From Carya illinoinensis (taxonomy: Eukaryota; Streptophyta; Magnoliopsida; Fagales; Juglandaceae), in assembly GCF_018687715.1 (NCBI RefSeq), contig NC_056758.1, positions 35,125,467-35,189,466 on the forward strand: 64,000 bases of DNA, in the 5' to 3' direction. The translations under genes were made by a program, and so were the position numbers. The stretch's first letter is position 1; each line of letters begins with the position of its first letter. Positions 1-12,007 of this stretch are shown here, piece by piece. The notes beneath the pieces were generated by a model, which was given only the letters and a program-made list of their open reading frames with translations, was not told where the DNA came from and ran no database searches.

Positions 1-94
1 AACACCAAGAAGAGCAGCACCTATATATATATATATATAAAGAGAGAGAGTGAGGATCAAAGTAACATGGAATTTCAGAGTTTACATAACATAC

Positions 95-367
95 AGACCC
101 AGTTGGGAGACTGTCAATATAGCTGAGTATCATCTTGAGATCACTGCCACCATCAATCTCAAGCCCAGAGCGCATATCGGCAGCCATGGCGTCCGCCACG
201 TGGCGGAGAACAGGCAAGGGAGTTGCACAGTCGTGCTTTAACTTGGTGAGTAATGGACCGACGGAGATCGCGCTAGATCGAACGGCCATCCTGAACCGAG
301 GCGTATGCCGGGGGAATCGTGGAAGACAAAACGATCCGACGGCGGGGGAGGTCGCGGCGACAGACAT
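95..367 (-). CDS. HXK: Plastid-type hexokinase, first coding exon (partial gene)
   Basis: Hexokinase phosphorylates glucose and other hexoses with ATP. Read on the minus strand from the ATG at 367, this exon is exactly 91 codons and ends at a consensus donor, GTATGT (94-89). The first ~26 residues are rich in Ser, Ala, Pro and Arg with almost no acids, like a chloroplast transit peptide. The stretch after the second Met (residue 27) carries the N-terminal hexokinase signature: CATPLPVLRHVADAM at about 47-61, then GGSDLKMILSYIDSLPTG at about 73-90. In the family the first intron falls here, just before the glucokinase-type LYALDLGG block, so the rest of the gene lies left of the window. The transit-like leader points to the plastid class rather than the membrane-anchored mitochondrial class. 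That placement is inference; family membership is strongly supported. Confidence 0.85.
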
Positions 368-690
368 TGGTAGTAGACGGTAAGATCCAAGAAGAGTAAA
401 AGTGGTTGGGTGGAGATAGAGAGAACACATGTAGTTAAGAGTTCGTGTGTTTGTTGATCTTATCTTTTACTGGGAAGGATTCAACCGTTGTTCGATTTTA
501 TTATTAAGGGAAACAAAGTTTTCAGTTAACGGGTTTTGGCTGGCTTAACGACCTAACCGTTCCGTAGCTTTTCTATAAAATATAAAAATAAAAAATTACG
601 GGAGTACAAACTACGAAGCTTTGCCGTCTGGGTGGGCGGAGAAGACGATGTGGGCGCAACATCTAAGCTTTGTCCTCGTTCGGTCAGACC
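368..690 (-). promoter_or_regulatory. Presumed 5' UTR and promoter side of the hexokinase gene
   Basis: This stretch lies directly upstream of the hexokinase ATG on the minus strand and has no coding signature. An A+T-rich block at about 567-597 could hold a TATA-like element, but no clean TATA box at a convincing distance can be named. A hAT-like element begins just beyond it at 699. Confidence 0.3.
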
Positions 691-1019
691 ATCCAGCGTA
701 GGGGTGAAAACTAATCAATCGGTTTCCGTTTTAGATCAAAACCGAAACCGAACCGATATCATTGAAAGATGATAAATTTCGATCGAAACCGGCCGTTCAA
801 AAGAGAGAATACCGTCTACATCGGTCTCGGCATCACTTCGGTCGGTTCGTCGGCTTTTTCGGTGGCGACGGAGCCTATTTTCAGGCGATGACGCCGCAGT
901 AACTACTGACTAGCTGAAACCATGAGAGACGACGCTGAGAGCCGAGAGGTGCGACACTGCGATTTGAGAGTGAGAGAAAGAGGCCCTCCGCCCTACCAAT
1001 TGCCATGGCTACGTGTGCC

Positions 1020-1020
<1 letters not shown>

Positions 1021-1071
<51 letters not shown>
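1021..1071. repeat. (AG)n microsatellite
   Basis: About 25 uninterrupted AG units inside the hAT-like element. Purely a simple repeat; likely length-polymorphic. Confidence 0.95.
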
Positions 1072-1077
<6 letters not shown>

Positions 1078-1168
1078 ACGGCGTCTGATGAAGAGAGAAG
1101 AAAATCGAGGAAGAAGAAGGATACCCGGAGGACTTTAAACCTTATAATGAAACGACACCGTTTCATTA

Positions 1169-1169
<1 letters not shown>

Positions 1170-1205
<36 letters not shown>
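1170..1205. repeat. Poly-T tract
   Basis: About 36 consecutive T residues inside the hAT-like element, between the AAACGAC-type palindromic motifs. Confidence 0.95.
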
Positions 1206-1208
<3 letters not shown>

Positions 1209-1481
1209 TTTAGATATTAAACGAAGTCGTTTCACTTATTTAAGTGAAACGACGTCGTTTAAGTAATGTATAAATCAAAAATTATATACCTTATTAAGTC
1301 GGCCGGTTCAGCAGTTTGAATCAGGGTTAAACTGCTGCCGAACTGACGTTGATCGGTTTTGAAGAATATCTATCGTCCGCCGATCGGTTCATAGGCAGTT
1401 TCGGCCGGTTCCTAACGCGGCCGATCGGTTCTCGTCGGAGGCAGCCGGTGGCATCGGTTTCTGTACACCCCTAATTCAGCG

Positions 1482-3122
1482 TTTTACTTCTATTGGGATA
1501 TTCTCATATGCCATAGCGTGCACCGTATGCTCATATTACACCTGGCGATTATGGTAAACTTTTTATTTATTTATTTATTTATTTTTATTTATTGGGTTGC
1601 TAAAAAAAAATATAGCTACTAAAAAATTAAATAAAATTAAGAAACAGTGGATTGCGCTTTACATAAGATACAAATAATACATATATCAAAATAAATAGGA
1701 AAAATTTTGTCAGTCTAAATCAAACCATTTTGTATTATATATAATAATAATTATACTTATCATCTTCAAGTAGAGAGAAATCGACTAAGCAAAATTCTAA
1801 AAAAAGGTTATTTCATGTATGCCTTACGAACGAATAAGTACTAGCATTCCAAATCATAAATGAAAAGTCCCATTTCATTTAGAGGTCTTCTAGGTACAGT
1901 CATGTTGGGTAAATGAGGGGGAGTCGGCCGATATATTTAATATAAAAAAATAGAAACAAACAAAAAAAAATATATCAGAGGCAAAGAATACAGATCTTAA
2001 TTCATGTGGAACTCTTCTTCGGTTGGGACTGGGTCTTTGTCTTTGTGGCCTTCATCTTCAATGGTCTTCTTGAGCTTGTCTTTGTCTTCATTGTCTTCAA
2101 GTGAATGTGTCCGTAAGGAGCTGAGTCTGTCGTCTTTAAAGTGGTACTCTTCTTCAAGTAGTCTTCAGTTGATCTTTGAGAAGAATCTTTGAGAACCATC
2201 AAAGATTGATGGAGGGGTTCAAAATATATTAAATATTTTTTTTAATATATCGTCTCAAAGATTCTTCATTCCTTTCATTTCAAATGCACCAAACGAGGCA
2301 AGTAGGAACCATCTTCAACATATCCACGGTTTGCAAGTCGCCCCTTAATCCTCTCCATGCATAAAATTGATCCACAACTCCTCTAGCCATCACCCAAGCC
2401 AAACCAAACCCATAACTTTTTCTGGAATATTAGGAACATCATTCATTCCTTAGACAAAACAAAGGGTTCTTTGTAGAAGTAGAACTTTACTGTTTGGTTG
2501 CTGAGAAAGCGAGAGAGAAGGAGAAAAAAAGTAGAAATTTCCAGCAATATGTATGTGAAACTTTGATCTGCGCTAGGAATGGTCTGCGCTTTGTCTCTAG
2601 GATTTTTGTTGTCTTTATACATATAAAAAGCCCATTGATTGAGTTGAGAGAAGCCACTAAGTGTGTGGGAGAGAGAGGGAGTCTGTACAAGTCGAAGTTA
2701 TAGACATAAAATGGTGCGCTTCATTTTTCACATCAGCGACGGTTCCCTTGCGGCTATACACGCTAACTGTATTTGGCTTTTTTCTTTCATTTAAGAGAAA
2801 AAAAAGTTATGGGAGAGTGCAATCGTGCAAGGGAGGAGGACATTTTTTGTCAAAACGATGTGTTTTTGTTTTTGTGAAACGATGCGTTTTGAAAAAAGCC
2901 TTCAACTCCTCCAGATTCTCCTATTTGCATTTTGGTGTTCATAAATTTGGCAAGGTTTTCTCTTCCTTTTAGGTCATTCTCCATCTTTACCCCTTCCTAA
3001 AGGGTCTCATGGGTCACCAAAACCGGACTCATTCTTCTCACTTGTTTGGGTGAAGATAAATCCTTTTGTGGGCGACGTCGATGCTTGAACTGTTGCCCAA
3101 AGCTGCATTTCCATAGATTGTT

Positions 3123-3123
<1 letters not shown>
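1482..3123. other. Intergenic stretch without a recognised gene
   Basis: It contains a (TTTA)n-type run near 1562-1595 and A+T-rich sequence. At 1985-2205 a segment rich in CTTC/GTCTT triplets gives Lys/Thr/Ser-rich or Asp/Glu/Lys-rich readings on the minus strand. No known domain, intron signal or start context supports a gene, so none is called. Confidence 0.5.

Positions 3124-3180
<57 letters not shown>
3124..3180. repeat. (CT)n microsatellite
   Basis: About 28 CT units. It produces a meaningless Arg-Glu repeat if read as protein on the minus strand. Confidence 0.95.
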
Positions 3181-3182
<2 letters not shown>

Positions 3183-3519
3183 TTCCTAGAATTTTCCATC
3201 CAATATGACGATGATTTTGATTGCCACTTATTAAAGTGGGAATCATGCTTGGCTCTTTGGTGAGTGGTCCAAATATATTGATGTAAGTTTTGGACAAGTA
3301 TTGATTTTTGAGTGCTAGATAATCTATTGTTGAATTGAGAAAAATATTTTCTTCTGTGAGTTGAAATTCTAAAGAGAATGAGATGCCAGGAAGCACCAGT
3401 CGGGAAAAAAAATTAAAAAAAAAATAATGCAACAAATGCAGTGGGGATCCAAATCTCCAACGTCCTTGACCCCCTAGAAATTCAATTGTGAAATTTCTAT
3501 TAACTTTAGGAACCTCGTG

Positions 3520-6311
3520 AAAACCCCATAAGTTTTTACGAATCCATTAATCGTATAGGTTTTTGTTTAACTACATAGTTAGTGTTAGTATTTATTATGG
3601 TATCAGAAGTGTGTTTTTGATTATTGGAGACAGTTAGAAGTGTCAAAATATATTATGGTTTGTGCCATTAGACTCGGAGGGTTATTTAAAGTCTTATGGC
3701 ACAATAACATTTTTTTCATATTTTCGGACAAAACGTCTGTTCAAAACTGTAGATATTATTGGATAAAAAGAAATATCTTGAGGTAATTTTCATGAATATT
3801 ATTGGGTAAAAATATTTTGAGTTGATTTTTATAGATATTATTAGATAAAAATATCTTAAGTTGATTTTTTGTATATACTATTGGATAGAATATTATGAGA
3901 TAATCTTTTATAGATATTTTGGGTAGGAGAAAACTACACTCAACTCTCAACTCCAGCCTCATCTCTTCCATATCTCATCCATAAATATCTCCAGCCACCT
4001 CTCCCCACGAAATTATCTTCATTTACACTTTCCATTGAAATAATATCAAACACTCTCTCTCGGACAGCTTTTAGGAGGTCTTTTGCACACCCATTTCGAA
4101 GCTTTTGTAAGTGTTTTATCATAAAGTATTCTTCATATAAGTTGTTCCTTTTTTAGTCTAGTTTACATGGATATCTTATTTACCCCATTTGAAGATCATT
4201 TGGTCAGTCAAATATTGTGTACACTATAGAAATGTCATTCTGGGAGATAAACTGGAGAATATGTTATAGTTTGGAGTTTTTGACCAAGCTAATGGATAGA
4301 TATTGGTCCGAAATTTTTATGGAGTATTGTTAACATGTATATGTGACTATTGGTTGAGGATTTTTGCATGATTAAAGGTTTTGATGAAAGATTTTATTAG
4401 ATTTAGAAACTTAGAAACTGGAAGAAGAAAAACAGTTTCTGTTTTGAGAAAGTTTAACTCTTTGGTGGTCTAAACCTATTCTAATGACTTTAATAATTTT
4501 ATTGGAGGATCCTAAGTATCTTATATACATGTTATATTATTATTTTAAAGATATTTGATATTAGTTTCAAAGATATGAAATTTTATGCAAAGAGATATTC
4601 AAATAAGCCAAAGTGTGGATATTCTTGGCTAAATTTATGTTTTGGTTAATTTCTAACCATGTGATCTTGAATTAGAAGCTTATATATGTTTTAGGACATC
4701 TTTTTAAACCATGTGATGGTTTGGTTTGAAGATCATATAATTATAAGTCATAGATCAAGAGATTTATCAAAACTAGTTGAGGAAAAAGTTTCTGTTTTTG
4801 GACGAAGTGTAAAACCAAAAACTCCAAATGTTATTTTGTGATTTTGGTGACTTTAGTTCGATAATTTAAAGCATGGTTGATGTTAGGATGATATTATGAA
4901 TATGGTAGAAGTAAGATTTAATTTTTGAAATTCTTGGAGATGTTTTGATTTAAGGTCAAAACTTGTGATTCAAGTGCTTGGATCTTTTTACAAAAAAGTT
5001 TGATGTTAATTATTAGCTTTTTCTAAATGGATGTTTTAAGTATGGTTTTGAACTTAGGATTGGAAGATGTTTGTTGCAAAATTTTGGTTTAAGCATGAGT
5101 TTTGAAGTTGGAAGGAATTGCAACAAAAATCAAGGGAAATGGCCTATGGATGTTTCGGCCATAGTGTGTTCTTCATAGTTGTGTTTTATTTTAAATTTTT
5201 CTGAATTGATATTTAAGTTTAGGACAAAATTTACATGAGGAATGTAAATTTTGGAAACTTTTGGAGTTAGTATGCAAAATCCTTAAGTTATGGGTAAAAC
5301 GGTCATTTTCCCACATGTAGAGAGTAAAATGAAAATTTTACTCTTTAAGTTAGTATTTTCCATATTTCAAATTATTAGTGATTTAGTTCTAACTTTTAGA
5401 ATCACTAATTACAGTTCCTCGTGGTCGCACTTGAAGTTTTATAAGAAACGCGGAGATGTGTAGAATACATGGGGCCACAACAACTGTGGAGTATGTATTT
5501 TTCATGTTAAGTCAAGTTTGTGTAGAATATATGAGGCCACAACAACTGTGGAGTATGTATTTACACTTAGAATACATGGGGCCACAACAACTGTGGAGTA
5601 TGTATTTACACGTAGAATACATGGGGCTACAACAACTGTGGAGTATGTATTTTTCATGTTAAGTCAAGTTTCAAATCAAGTTCATGTAAAGTCAAGTTCA
5701 GTTCATGTTTCAATTTAAGTTATGTCAATTATGCTATGTTGTACGCCAAGTTATGTTTTAATTACTTATGAATTTGATTATGCATTTATGCTTTTACTGT
5801 CATCCATGCATCATTAGCTTGAGTGGAAGTTTTTTGTTAACTTACTGAGATTTGTAATCAAATCTCACTTTGTTAGTCCCAACTACAATTCCTCCCGAAT
5901 GGTAAATCTTGTTACAGGACCTGAAGGAGAATCAAGAGCTGATCAACTAGACACAGTTGACTAAGCGACGGTGCGACGTCAATGTTAATATAGTAGTTAA
6001 CGTAAATTACTACTTGTATAATGGAGTTGTATTTTTAGTACTTTTTGGATCATAACTATTTTGGACTAGTGTTGTGATCTATTCAATGGGTCTTTATGTA
6101 TGAAGTATGTTTTAAGCATTTGGGATATTTTCAATTTGGTGCATAGTATTGCTAAAGAAAAAAATTATCCGCTGCGAATATTGCATAATGTTATATGCAT
6201 GTTAGGAACATTGCATCTTATATGTCATGAACGGGGGCAGGTAACCTTGTGTTGCATGTCTTGACGCTTCAAATGTCTGTCCAATCCCAAACAGAATTTG
6301 GGGACGTCACA
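3520..6311 (+). mobile_element. Probable long LTR (solo or decayed), unclassified
   Basis: This ~2.8-kb stretch has no ORF of note but looks like a single long plant LTR: an A+T-rich 5' part, a leader-like middle (about 3940-4120), a minisatellite, and a 3' part ending GGGGACGTCACA at 6311. That terminus, with the preceding CCAATCCCAAACAGAATTTG, resembles ends of long LTRs of Ty3-type or non-coding LTR elements in eudicots (from memory, not searched). No second LTR, primer-binding site or target duplication was found, so the left boundary is approximate and the call is tentative. Confidence 0.35.
5456..5671 (+). repeat. Minisatellite, ~45-bp unit, about four copies
   Basis: Units starting AGAATACATGGGGCCACAA begin near 5460, 5524, 5569 and 5614; the last three are spaced exactly 45 bp. 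Each contains ACAACTGTGGAGTATGTATT. The first and last copies share the flank TTTTCATGTTAAGTCAAGTT, so the array looks like a segmental duplication inside the LTR-like region. Spacers are absent, so it is not a CRISPR array. Confidence 0.85.
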
Positions 6312-9080
6312 CTATATATTATAGCTATACATTAAAGAATATAATAATATATTCATACTTAATATATATAGTTATACTTATAGTGATTTAGTTATTAACT
6401 TATTATAATTAATATAACTATATAAATTATAATAGTATTAGAATATTAATATAGCTATATATTAGTAATATTAGTTATGGTGAATCAATGATTTAGTATA
6501 TAAGTATTAATTATAGTGATAATTATAACTGATAATATAGTAATAGTTTATTAACTTATTTATTATAACTAATAAGTTAATAGTGTATTATCAGTTATAA
6601 TAAATAAGTTTATAACTATTAAATAATTTAATATATACACATACTATACTATGATATATATTACTATAATACTATTAGTCTATTAGTATATAGTAATAGT
6701 TATTAACTTATTTACTATAACTAATAATATACTATTAACATTTTTACTATAACCATTAAATAATTTAATATATATATACATATAGTATACTATGATATAT
6801 ATATATATATATATATATTAGTATAAATATAATATTATTAGTCTAATAGTATTAGTATAACTGTATAAGTATATTATATAGCTATATATTAGTATTAATT
6901 ACAGTGATTAGAATACCTATATACTAGTATTAAATATTAATAGTAGATTATTAATATAGGTATACATTAGGATTACTTATAGTGATTTAGTATAACTATA
7001 TTAGTATAACTGTATAAGTATAACAATATTACAATAGTCTATATCAAACTATTAGACTATTAGTAATTTAATTTTTTTTTTTTTATACCATATTAGACTA
7101 TTAGTATTAGTATAAATATTAATATTAGTATATAATTATAAATATTAGTATTAGTTAATAATTATATAATTAATTTATATATAAATAATTATATTTTTAT
7201 TATTATTTTATATTCGATCAGGTTCGGGATGGAAAACCCCTAGACCGGAATCAGACCGAACTCATTCGGTCCATTGAAATTTGGACCAAACCGAACTGGA
7301 CCTATTTTGATCCGGTCCAAAAATAGCCGGTCCGGTCAGTTTTACAGATCTAAACTGGCCGAATCTCATCCCTAATTAAATATAACTAGATATCCGGCTT
7401 TATTAGTTTTTATTTTTAAAAAAGACTTTTTAAAACTTTTAAAAATGTTTTTACAACACTTTTTAAAAAAATTCAGATATAATGTGTAATACCCAGTTTT
7501 TTTTTAAATAGATATTTGAAATATATATATATTTTGGAAAATTCAAAAGGCAATTTTTTTTTTATAGGCCTTTATGTTTTTTATGTTTTTATACAAAATA
7601 AATAATAATACATCAACACACACTACATGCATGTTATATATTATATTGTTGTTTACATCACAATGCAAAATCTTAATTTATAAAAAATATAATAAATAAT
7701 AATACATCATAACAATATCAAGATGTAACACTCAATGCTATCTGCCTCTAATATAAATTTATCCAAACTAATTGTTTCAGTTTACTTGGCAATTACTTAG
7801 TATAAGAATATTGTCAAAAGACTTCGGTCAAACCAACACAGAGCCATGTTCTCATGATATATGTTTTTGGAAAAAAAAAAAAAAAAAGATATTTTTAATT
7901 ATATTAATATGACCACATTTCAAATATGATCTTTAAAAAAGCATATGAAACTAAAAGTTACAGATTTACGTTAATAAGTAATATTAGTGTTTGATTTAAT
8001 TTACACTCCAAAAAATACAACATTAGTGCTTTATTTTCCTTTTATTCATTTTTTTAAAGTTCCAAATAATCGTATAGAGTTTTAGTGAATCTCATGGCGT
8101 CGAGGGTTTTAATGAAATTTAGCTTTAAAGATATGTTAATGAAAGTCTCTTACTTTCACGAAAAATTTATGGGACATCGTAAATTTGCACTAAATTTATG
8201 TTGTGCTGTGAATTTTTAGCAAAACATTTCTTCTAAGTGTGGTTTTGGATGTTAAGATGAAATTATTTTATTTGAATAGTAAAATAAAAAGAGATTATTT
8301 ATTAATAGAAATGAAATAATTTATGAATAGTAATAAATTATTTGAGTTAATGCGTTTTATGAAGTTTTGAGAGATGAAAGATAAAAAGTTAAATAAAAAT
8401 ATTATAAAGTTAAAATATTATTAGAATATAATTTTTATATATTATTTTTGTTTTAAAATTTTAAAAAATTGAATTTTTTTTGTGTGTGTGTTTTTTTTTA
8501 AATAAAATCCGTTTACGGATAACTTGGTACATAATCAGATCTGTAATAACGTCCATATCGGATTTAATTTCATCTTACCTACGAGTCCAATCTAAAAGGA
8601 TAACCATCCAAATTCACCTGAATTTCTTGGGGACCGCGTTGCACACTCCTAAATTATTTTTGAATTGTGTTTCACTCCAGAATTAACGATGGGAACCATA
8701 AACCTTGGACTCAGTTAAGGTCCTTTTGAACGAGATGGGCCTTTTTTAAAGTACCAATCCATCACAATTTTAAGGATAAAACAAGGTGTAAAAAAAATTA
8801 CCAAAATTGCCAAATGCATGTATGCAACTCAAGCTAGCCTATAATCTGTTGTATTAATGAGGCCTCCCAAGTGAGGAAACGAAGACAAGTGGGCCATTCT
8901 TCAGTTGGCTACAGGTGAAGAGTCCCTCTCTTTTTTGCTGAATAAGTAGGGGGCCAAGCAGATCCATATAACCTAGAGCCTCCACCCACCGGATTCACCT
9001 TCAAAATATAGCAGCAGCAACAGAATTCTAGTGAAGTGGACGCGAAGAAAAGAAGCTCCCCCCGCCCCCCCTCCCCTCCA
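6312..9080. other. A+T-rich intergenic stretch with decayed repeats
   Basis: 6312-7200 is extremely A+T-rich and built from TATAGT/ATTAGT-like words. 7210-7370 has CCGGTCC/CCGAAC words ending CATCCCTA, which could be the remnant of a hAT-type end. 7484-8230 begins TGTAATACCCAG and may be an LTR fragment. 8240-8470 is a copy of the widespread A+T-rich element described elsewhere. No gene is visible before the promoter of the WEB-family gene. Confidence 0.5.
8240..8470. repeat. A+T-rich MITE-like element, GTTTGGAT family, copy a
   Basis: It opens with TGGTTTTGGATGTTAAGATGA and continues with the AGTTAAATAAAAATATTATAAAG type of core seen in other copies in this window (21.1, 22.4, 47.0, 49.1, 49.4, 54.2, 55.1 and 61.7 kb). 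No coding potential. Confidence 0.5.
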
Positions 9081-9082
9081 TG

Positions 9083-9092
9083 ATATAATATA
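9083..9092 (+). promoter_or_regulatory. TATA-like box of the WEB-family gene
   Basis: ATATAATATA lies about 180 bp upstream of the ATG at 9263 and just before a pyrimidine-rich leader with CT and CA repeats (9139-9180). CT-rich leaders are common in plant 5' UTRs. The transcription start is not known. Confidence 0.35.
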
Positions 9093-9138
9093 TCTGTCAC
9101 CCCCTCTTCTTCGGCCAAATCACTCTTTCCCACACATC

Positions 9139-9140
9139 AA

Positions 9141-9180
<40 letters not shown>
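9139..9180. repeat. (CT)n(CA)n compound microsatellite in the 5' leader
   Basis: A run of CT units passes directly into CA units about 85 bp upstream of the WEB-family ATG, probably within the 5' UTR. Confidence 0.9.
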
Positions 9181-9262
9181 AATCGAAACAAAAAGAGCAT
9201 CCTTGTTTCTGTCTTTCGTTCAACATCAATTCTACGCCTCTGTTCTCTGTCTCACTCCTTGA

Positions 9263-11473
9263 ATGAATATGGATAAGGAAGACGGAGTTGGGGTTATGAA
9301 GAGGGTGGAGATTGACACGAGGGCACCCTTCAGGTCCGTCAAAGAGGCCGTGACATTGTTTGGCGAGAAAGTTCTAGCTGGGGAGCTCTATGCCAGCAAA
9401 CTCAAAGAGGTGACCTTTCATTATTCACCATATTCGGTTTCGTAACTTAAATTGCTACAGTAATTTTGCTTGTAGATTGATATTTTTAGGCATACATTTG
9501 TTACCTTCAGAGTAAATATATATATATTAGTTGCTTTCTATTTGATATCCGGTAGTATATTATCTGGAGCGACAACATCTCACTCTCAATTCATTCCTCC
9601 CTTCCAAGAGATCTATTTGCATGAATGGTATTAGAATTTTTAAATATATTCAAATATTTATTATTATTCAGATTTTTTAAACCGATAGCAATTTATCATG
9701 AACATCATGAAGCAATTATTTTCTTTTTTATGTTATATTTGAAGAAACTTATGGATCTAACTCATTTCATAAAACCGGTTTAACAATAGAGTTTTGTTCA
9801 TTGCTTATGAACATGCCCAAGACCTTGTTCACAGACAATGTAAAATTTATTCTTCAACACATTTCCTCACATGCATGCTAGTATATTTTCAGTTCCTCAT
9901 TACGAGATTAGTAACGTGGACCCTCAATATTTGTCATGTGGCAGGTTCTGATATCATGAATAAACTTATGAGCCTAACTCATATTATAAAACTGATTCAA
10001 CAATATATGTTTCTTCATTACTTATAAACATGTCTAAGACCTTGTCCATATCTACAGACAATGTTGAATTTATTTTCCAATAACATAATCACTTGATCAG
10101 CATATGCAATCAGTAGACTACACTCTTTTATATTTCTCTCTGCCTAACCTCTAGCTACTTGTTATTTTTTATGTACGGGGGGTGAGAATATTGCTACAGT
10201 TGTTGGCGTTTACTTCATCATCATGTGACGGAATAAAGGTGGCCAGATAAATATAATACTATGTTTGCATTAAAACTACACTTTCTAGCAACTTTATACT
10301 ATTGTAATATAAGCTTTAATAGGGAATAAATCTCTTTCTTTGCAATGAATAGATACCAAGTCACCCAACACGCATTCTCCCTAGCTGTATAACATATTAT
10401 ATATGTAATTAAGATTACGGATTAATTAAAGGGGGTCACCATGCATCGAATACATAGCCATATGACTTGCGTCCAGTTTATTCCATTAAAAAATAGCCTC
10501 AAGTACTACTTCTATTTTACCTAAGGGCAATGCCAAGGCTATTGAGAGTATCCCGACACTACCCACAGATAAGTATTTTAATTTTGTAAGATTTTTTTAA
10601 GTTACTTTAATCATTTTTTGAAAAATAAAAAATAAAATCATAAACTCATTTAAAAAAAAAAAAACTTTTTTAATTATTAAGTAAAAAAAATACAATCGAG
10701 ACAATTCCTCGGGAAAATGTCTCGGTGACCTTGGTTTTTTCTTTTTACTAAACTGTGTTAAACAAATAAGAAAATGAAGAACACTAAATATATATTGCTA
10801 ATAAACTCCTTCCTCTATATATATATATGTATGTATGTATATTATCCAGTGGGCACATTGGTCTTGAATCCTGAAATAGTCCCACACATTGCATGCCCTC
10901 CATGTTTGATTGAGTGAATAGTTTCATATCAGAAATTACATTTTTTGTTTCACACTAAGTTGATTTGTTATATAGATGCACAGCGGAGGTAGCGAAAATG
11001 GGCATGGCCCTTCGAGGGTTGGAAATGTTGCATCTGAACTAGAGGAGACAAGACAAAGCCTCCAAAAAGCAAAAGAAGAAAGCATGATTATGGCAAATAG
11101 CCTATCTTATATGAAGGAAGAGCTTGAACGCACAAAGCATGAGCTCCAACAACTGAAGGAACGTGAATCCGAAAAACTGATGGAAGCAGAGTTTGTAGAC
11201 GTCAAGTTTGTCGAGGACTCGACGAGATTTGAGGTCAAAAAACAAAATTCAGAAGACGAAGAAGACGAAGGAATAATGGAGTTCCAAAAGAAAAGATACG
11301 TGACTTTTGCAAATCCTCCCTCGTCAGCACAAGTTTTAATCCCACAAGGTGTAGAAAAACTTGAGAGACACCCTTCTATCAAGAAGAAGAAAAAGCCATT
11401 GATCCCTCTACTGGGAGGGATTTTTTCCAAGAAAAAAGGCAGCTCAGGAGGCGCATTGTCCCGAGTTCCATAG
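9263..11473 (+). CDS. WEB-family (DUF827) coiled-coil protein, two exons
   Basis: Exons 9263-9409 and 10976-11473 join in phase 0 across a GT-AG intron of 1,566 bp and give 214 residues. Exon 1 carries the family's N-terminal signature [20 protein letters not shown] at residues 17-36, followed by [13 protein letters not shown]. Exon 2 continues with a predicted coiled coil (about 68-115, [17 protein letters not shown] and [18 protein letters not shown]). An acidic stretch (EDEEDEG) follows, then a basic C-terminus with [20 protein letters not shown]. Small WEB proteins of this type are known in plants; larger relatives act in light-driven chloroplast movement, and the role of the short ones is not settled. 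Length and motif order fit a complete gene. The intron holds a TRIM-like element and A+T-rich repeats. Confidence is high for family and structure. Confidence 0.88.
9741..10091 (-). mobile_element. TRIM-like element in the WEB-gene intron
   Basis: Two diverged direct repeats of ~120 bp (about 9741-9864 and 9958-10091) share AAACTTATG, CTAACTCAT and ACATG..CAAGACCTTGT..ACAGACAATGT words. Just before the right copy is TTCTGATATCATGA, close to the reverse complement of an initiator-Met tRNA primer-binding site. That arrangement, short LTRs and almost no interior, is the TRIM layout in minus orientation. Boundaries are approximate and no target duplication was identified. Confidence 0.5.
10530..10735. 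repeat. A+T-rich MITE-like repeat in the WEB intron
   Basis: It begins AGGGCAATGCCAAGG and ends GGTGACCTTGG, with a homopolymeric A/T interior. A segment at about 53970-54180 has the same layout (AATGCCACTCTCACC...GGTGGCAGTAGCAT), so these may be two copies of one family. No coding content. Confidence 0.4.
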
Positions 11474-11516
11474 GTGCATTTCAAAATGTTCAGCATATAG
11501 TTTTTTGTGTTCCAAC

Positions 11517-11556
<40 letters not shown>
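11517..11556. repeat. (AAT)n microsatellite in the 3' region of the WEB gene
   Basis: About 13 AAT units lie 44 bp after the stop codon, probably in the 3' UTR. Confidence 0.95.
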
Positions 11557-11684
11557 TGTGCTTTTTTATGTCGAGTTTTATTTCAATTTCTTCCTGCAAT
11601 TCCAGCCAGTCAAGTTGGTCCAGAATGAAAGGAATTAGTTGTAAGTGGAGTATGAATGGTAGATGTTCAATGAGAGAGCCATGC

Positions 11685-11690
11685 AATAAA
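11685..11690 (+). terminator. Candidate poly(A) signal AATAAA of the WEB gene
   Basis: A perfect AATAAA lies about 210 bp past the WEB stop codon, followed by a T-rich stretch. Plant signals are loose, so this is only the best visible candidate. Confidence 0.45.
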
Positions 11691-12007
11691 GTGCTGTCGG
11701 ACGTACAAACCAATACTTTATTCTTCTTCATGTTCTTCGAGCCCTTCCTTTAATTCTCTTTTACAAAGATATTTATAATTATGAATTGTTTAAACACTAT
11801 ATAATTATTTTTAAAAAAAGTAAATAAAATATGAGATTTATATAAAAAAAATAAATTTTTTAATATTAAGCTTTATTTTTTTTCAAAATAATTATGTGGT
11901 ATTTACGTACTTCATAGTTATATGTAGAATTATTTATTTTCTTTTCTACTCTTTTTTTTTTTTTTGTTCAAATTATGTACTCTTAACTCAAGATTGTGTG
12001 AGCAATT

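Larger units (their letters stand above)
699..1473. mobile_element. Non-autonomous hAT-like element (TIR TAGGGGTG)
   Basis: The element begins TAGGGGTG at 699 and ends CACCCCTA at 1473. It is flanked by ATCCAGCG (691-698) and ATTCAGCG (1474-1481), an 8-bp target duplication with one mismatch; 8-bp duplications are typical of hAT transposition. Subterminal regions are crowded with short motifs such as CGATCGGTTC and CCGAAACCGAACCG in both orientations, as in hAT transposase-binding arrays. The interior holds an (AG)n run, a poly-T run and a palindrome around AAACGAC/GTCGTTT (about 1145-1260). No transposase ORF is present, so it would need a partner element to move. Confidence 0.75.

Noticed and set aside
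1985..2205. Lys/Thr/Ser-rich or Asp/Glu/Lys-rich open frames on the minus strand
   Set aside because: Driven by CTTC/GTCTT repetition; two frames look equally protein-like, with no domain, splice signal or start context.
5456..5671. Possible CRISPR-like array
   Set aside because: Repeats are contiguous with no unique spacers, in a plant genome; it is a minisatellite.
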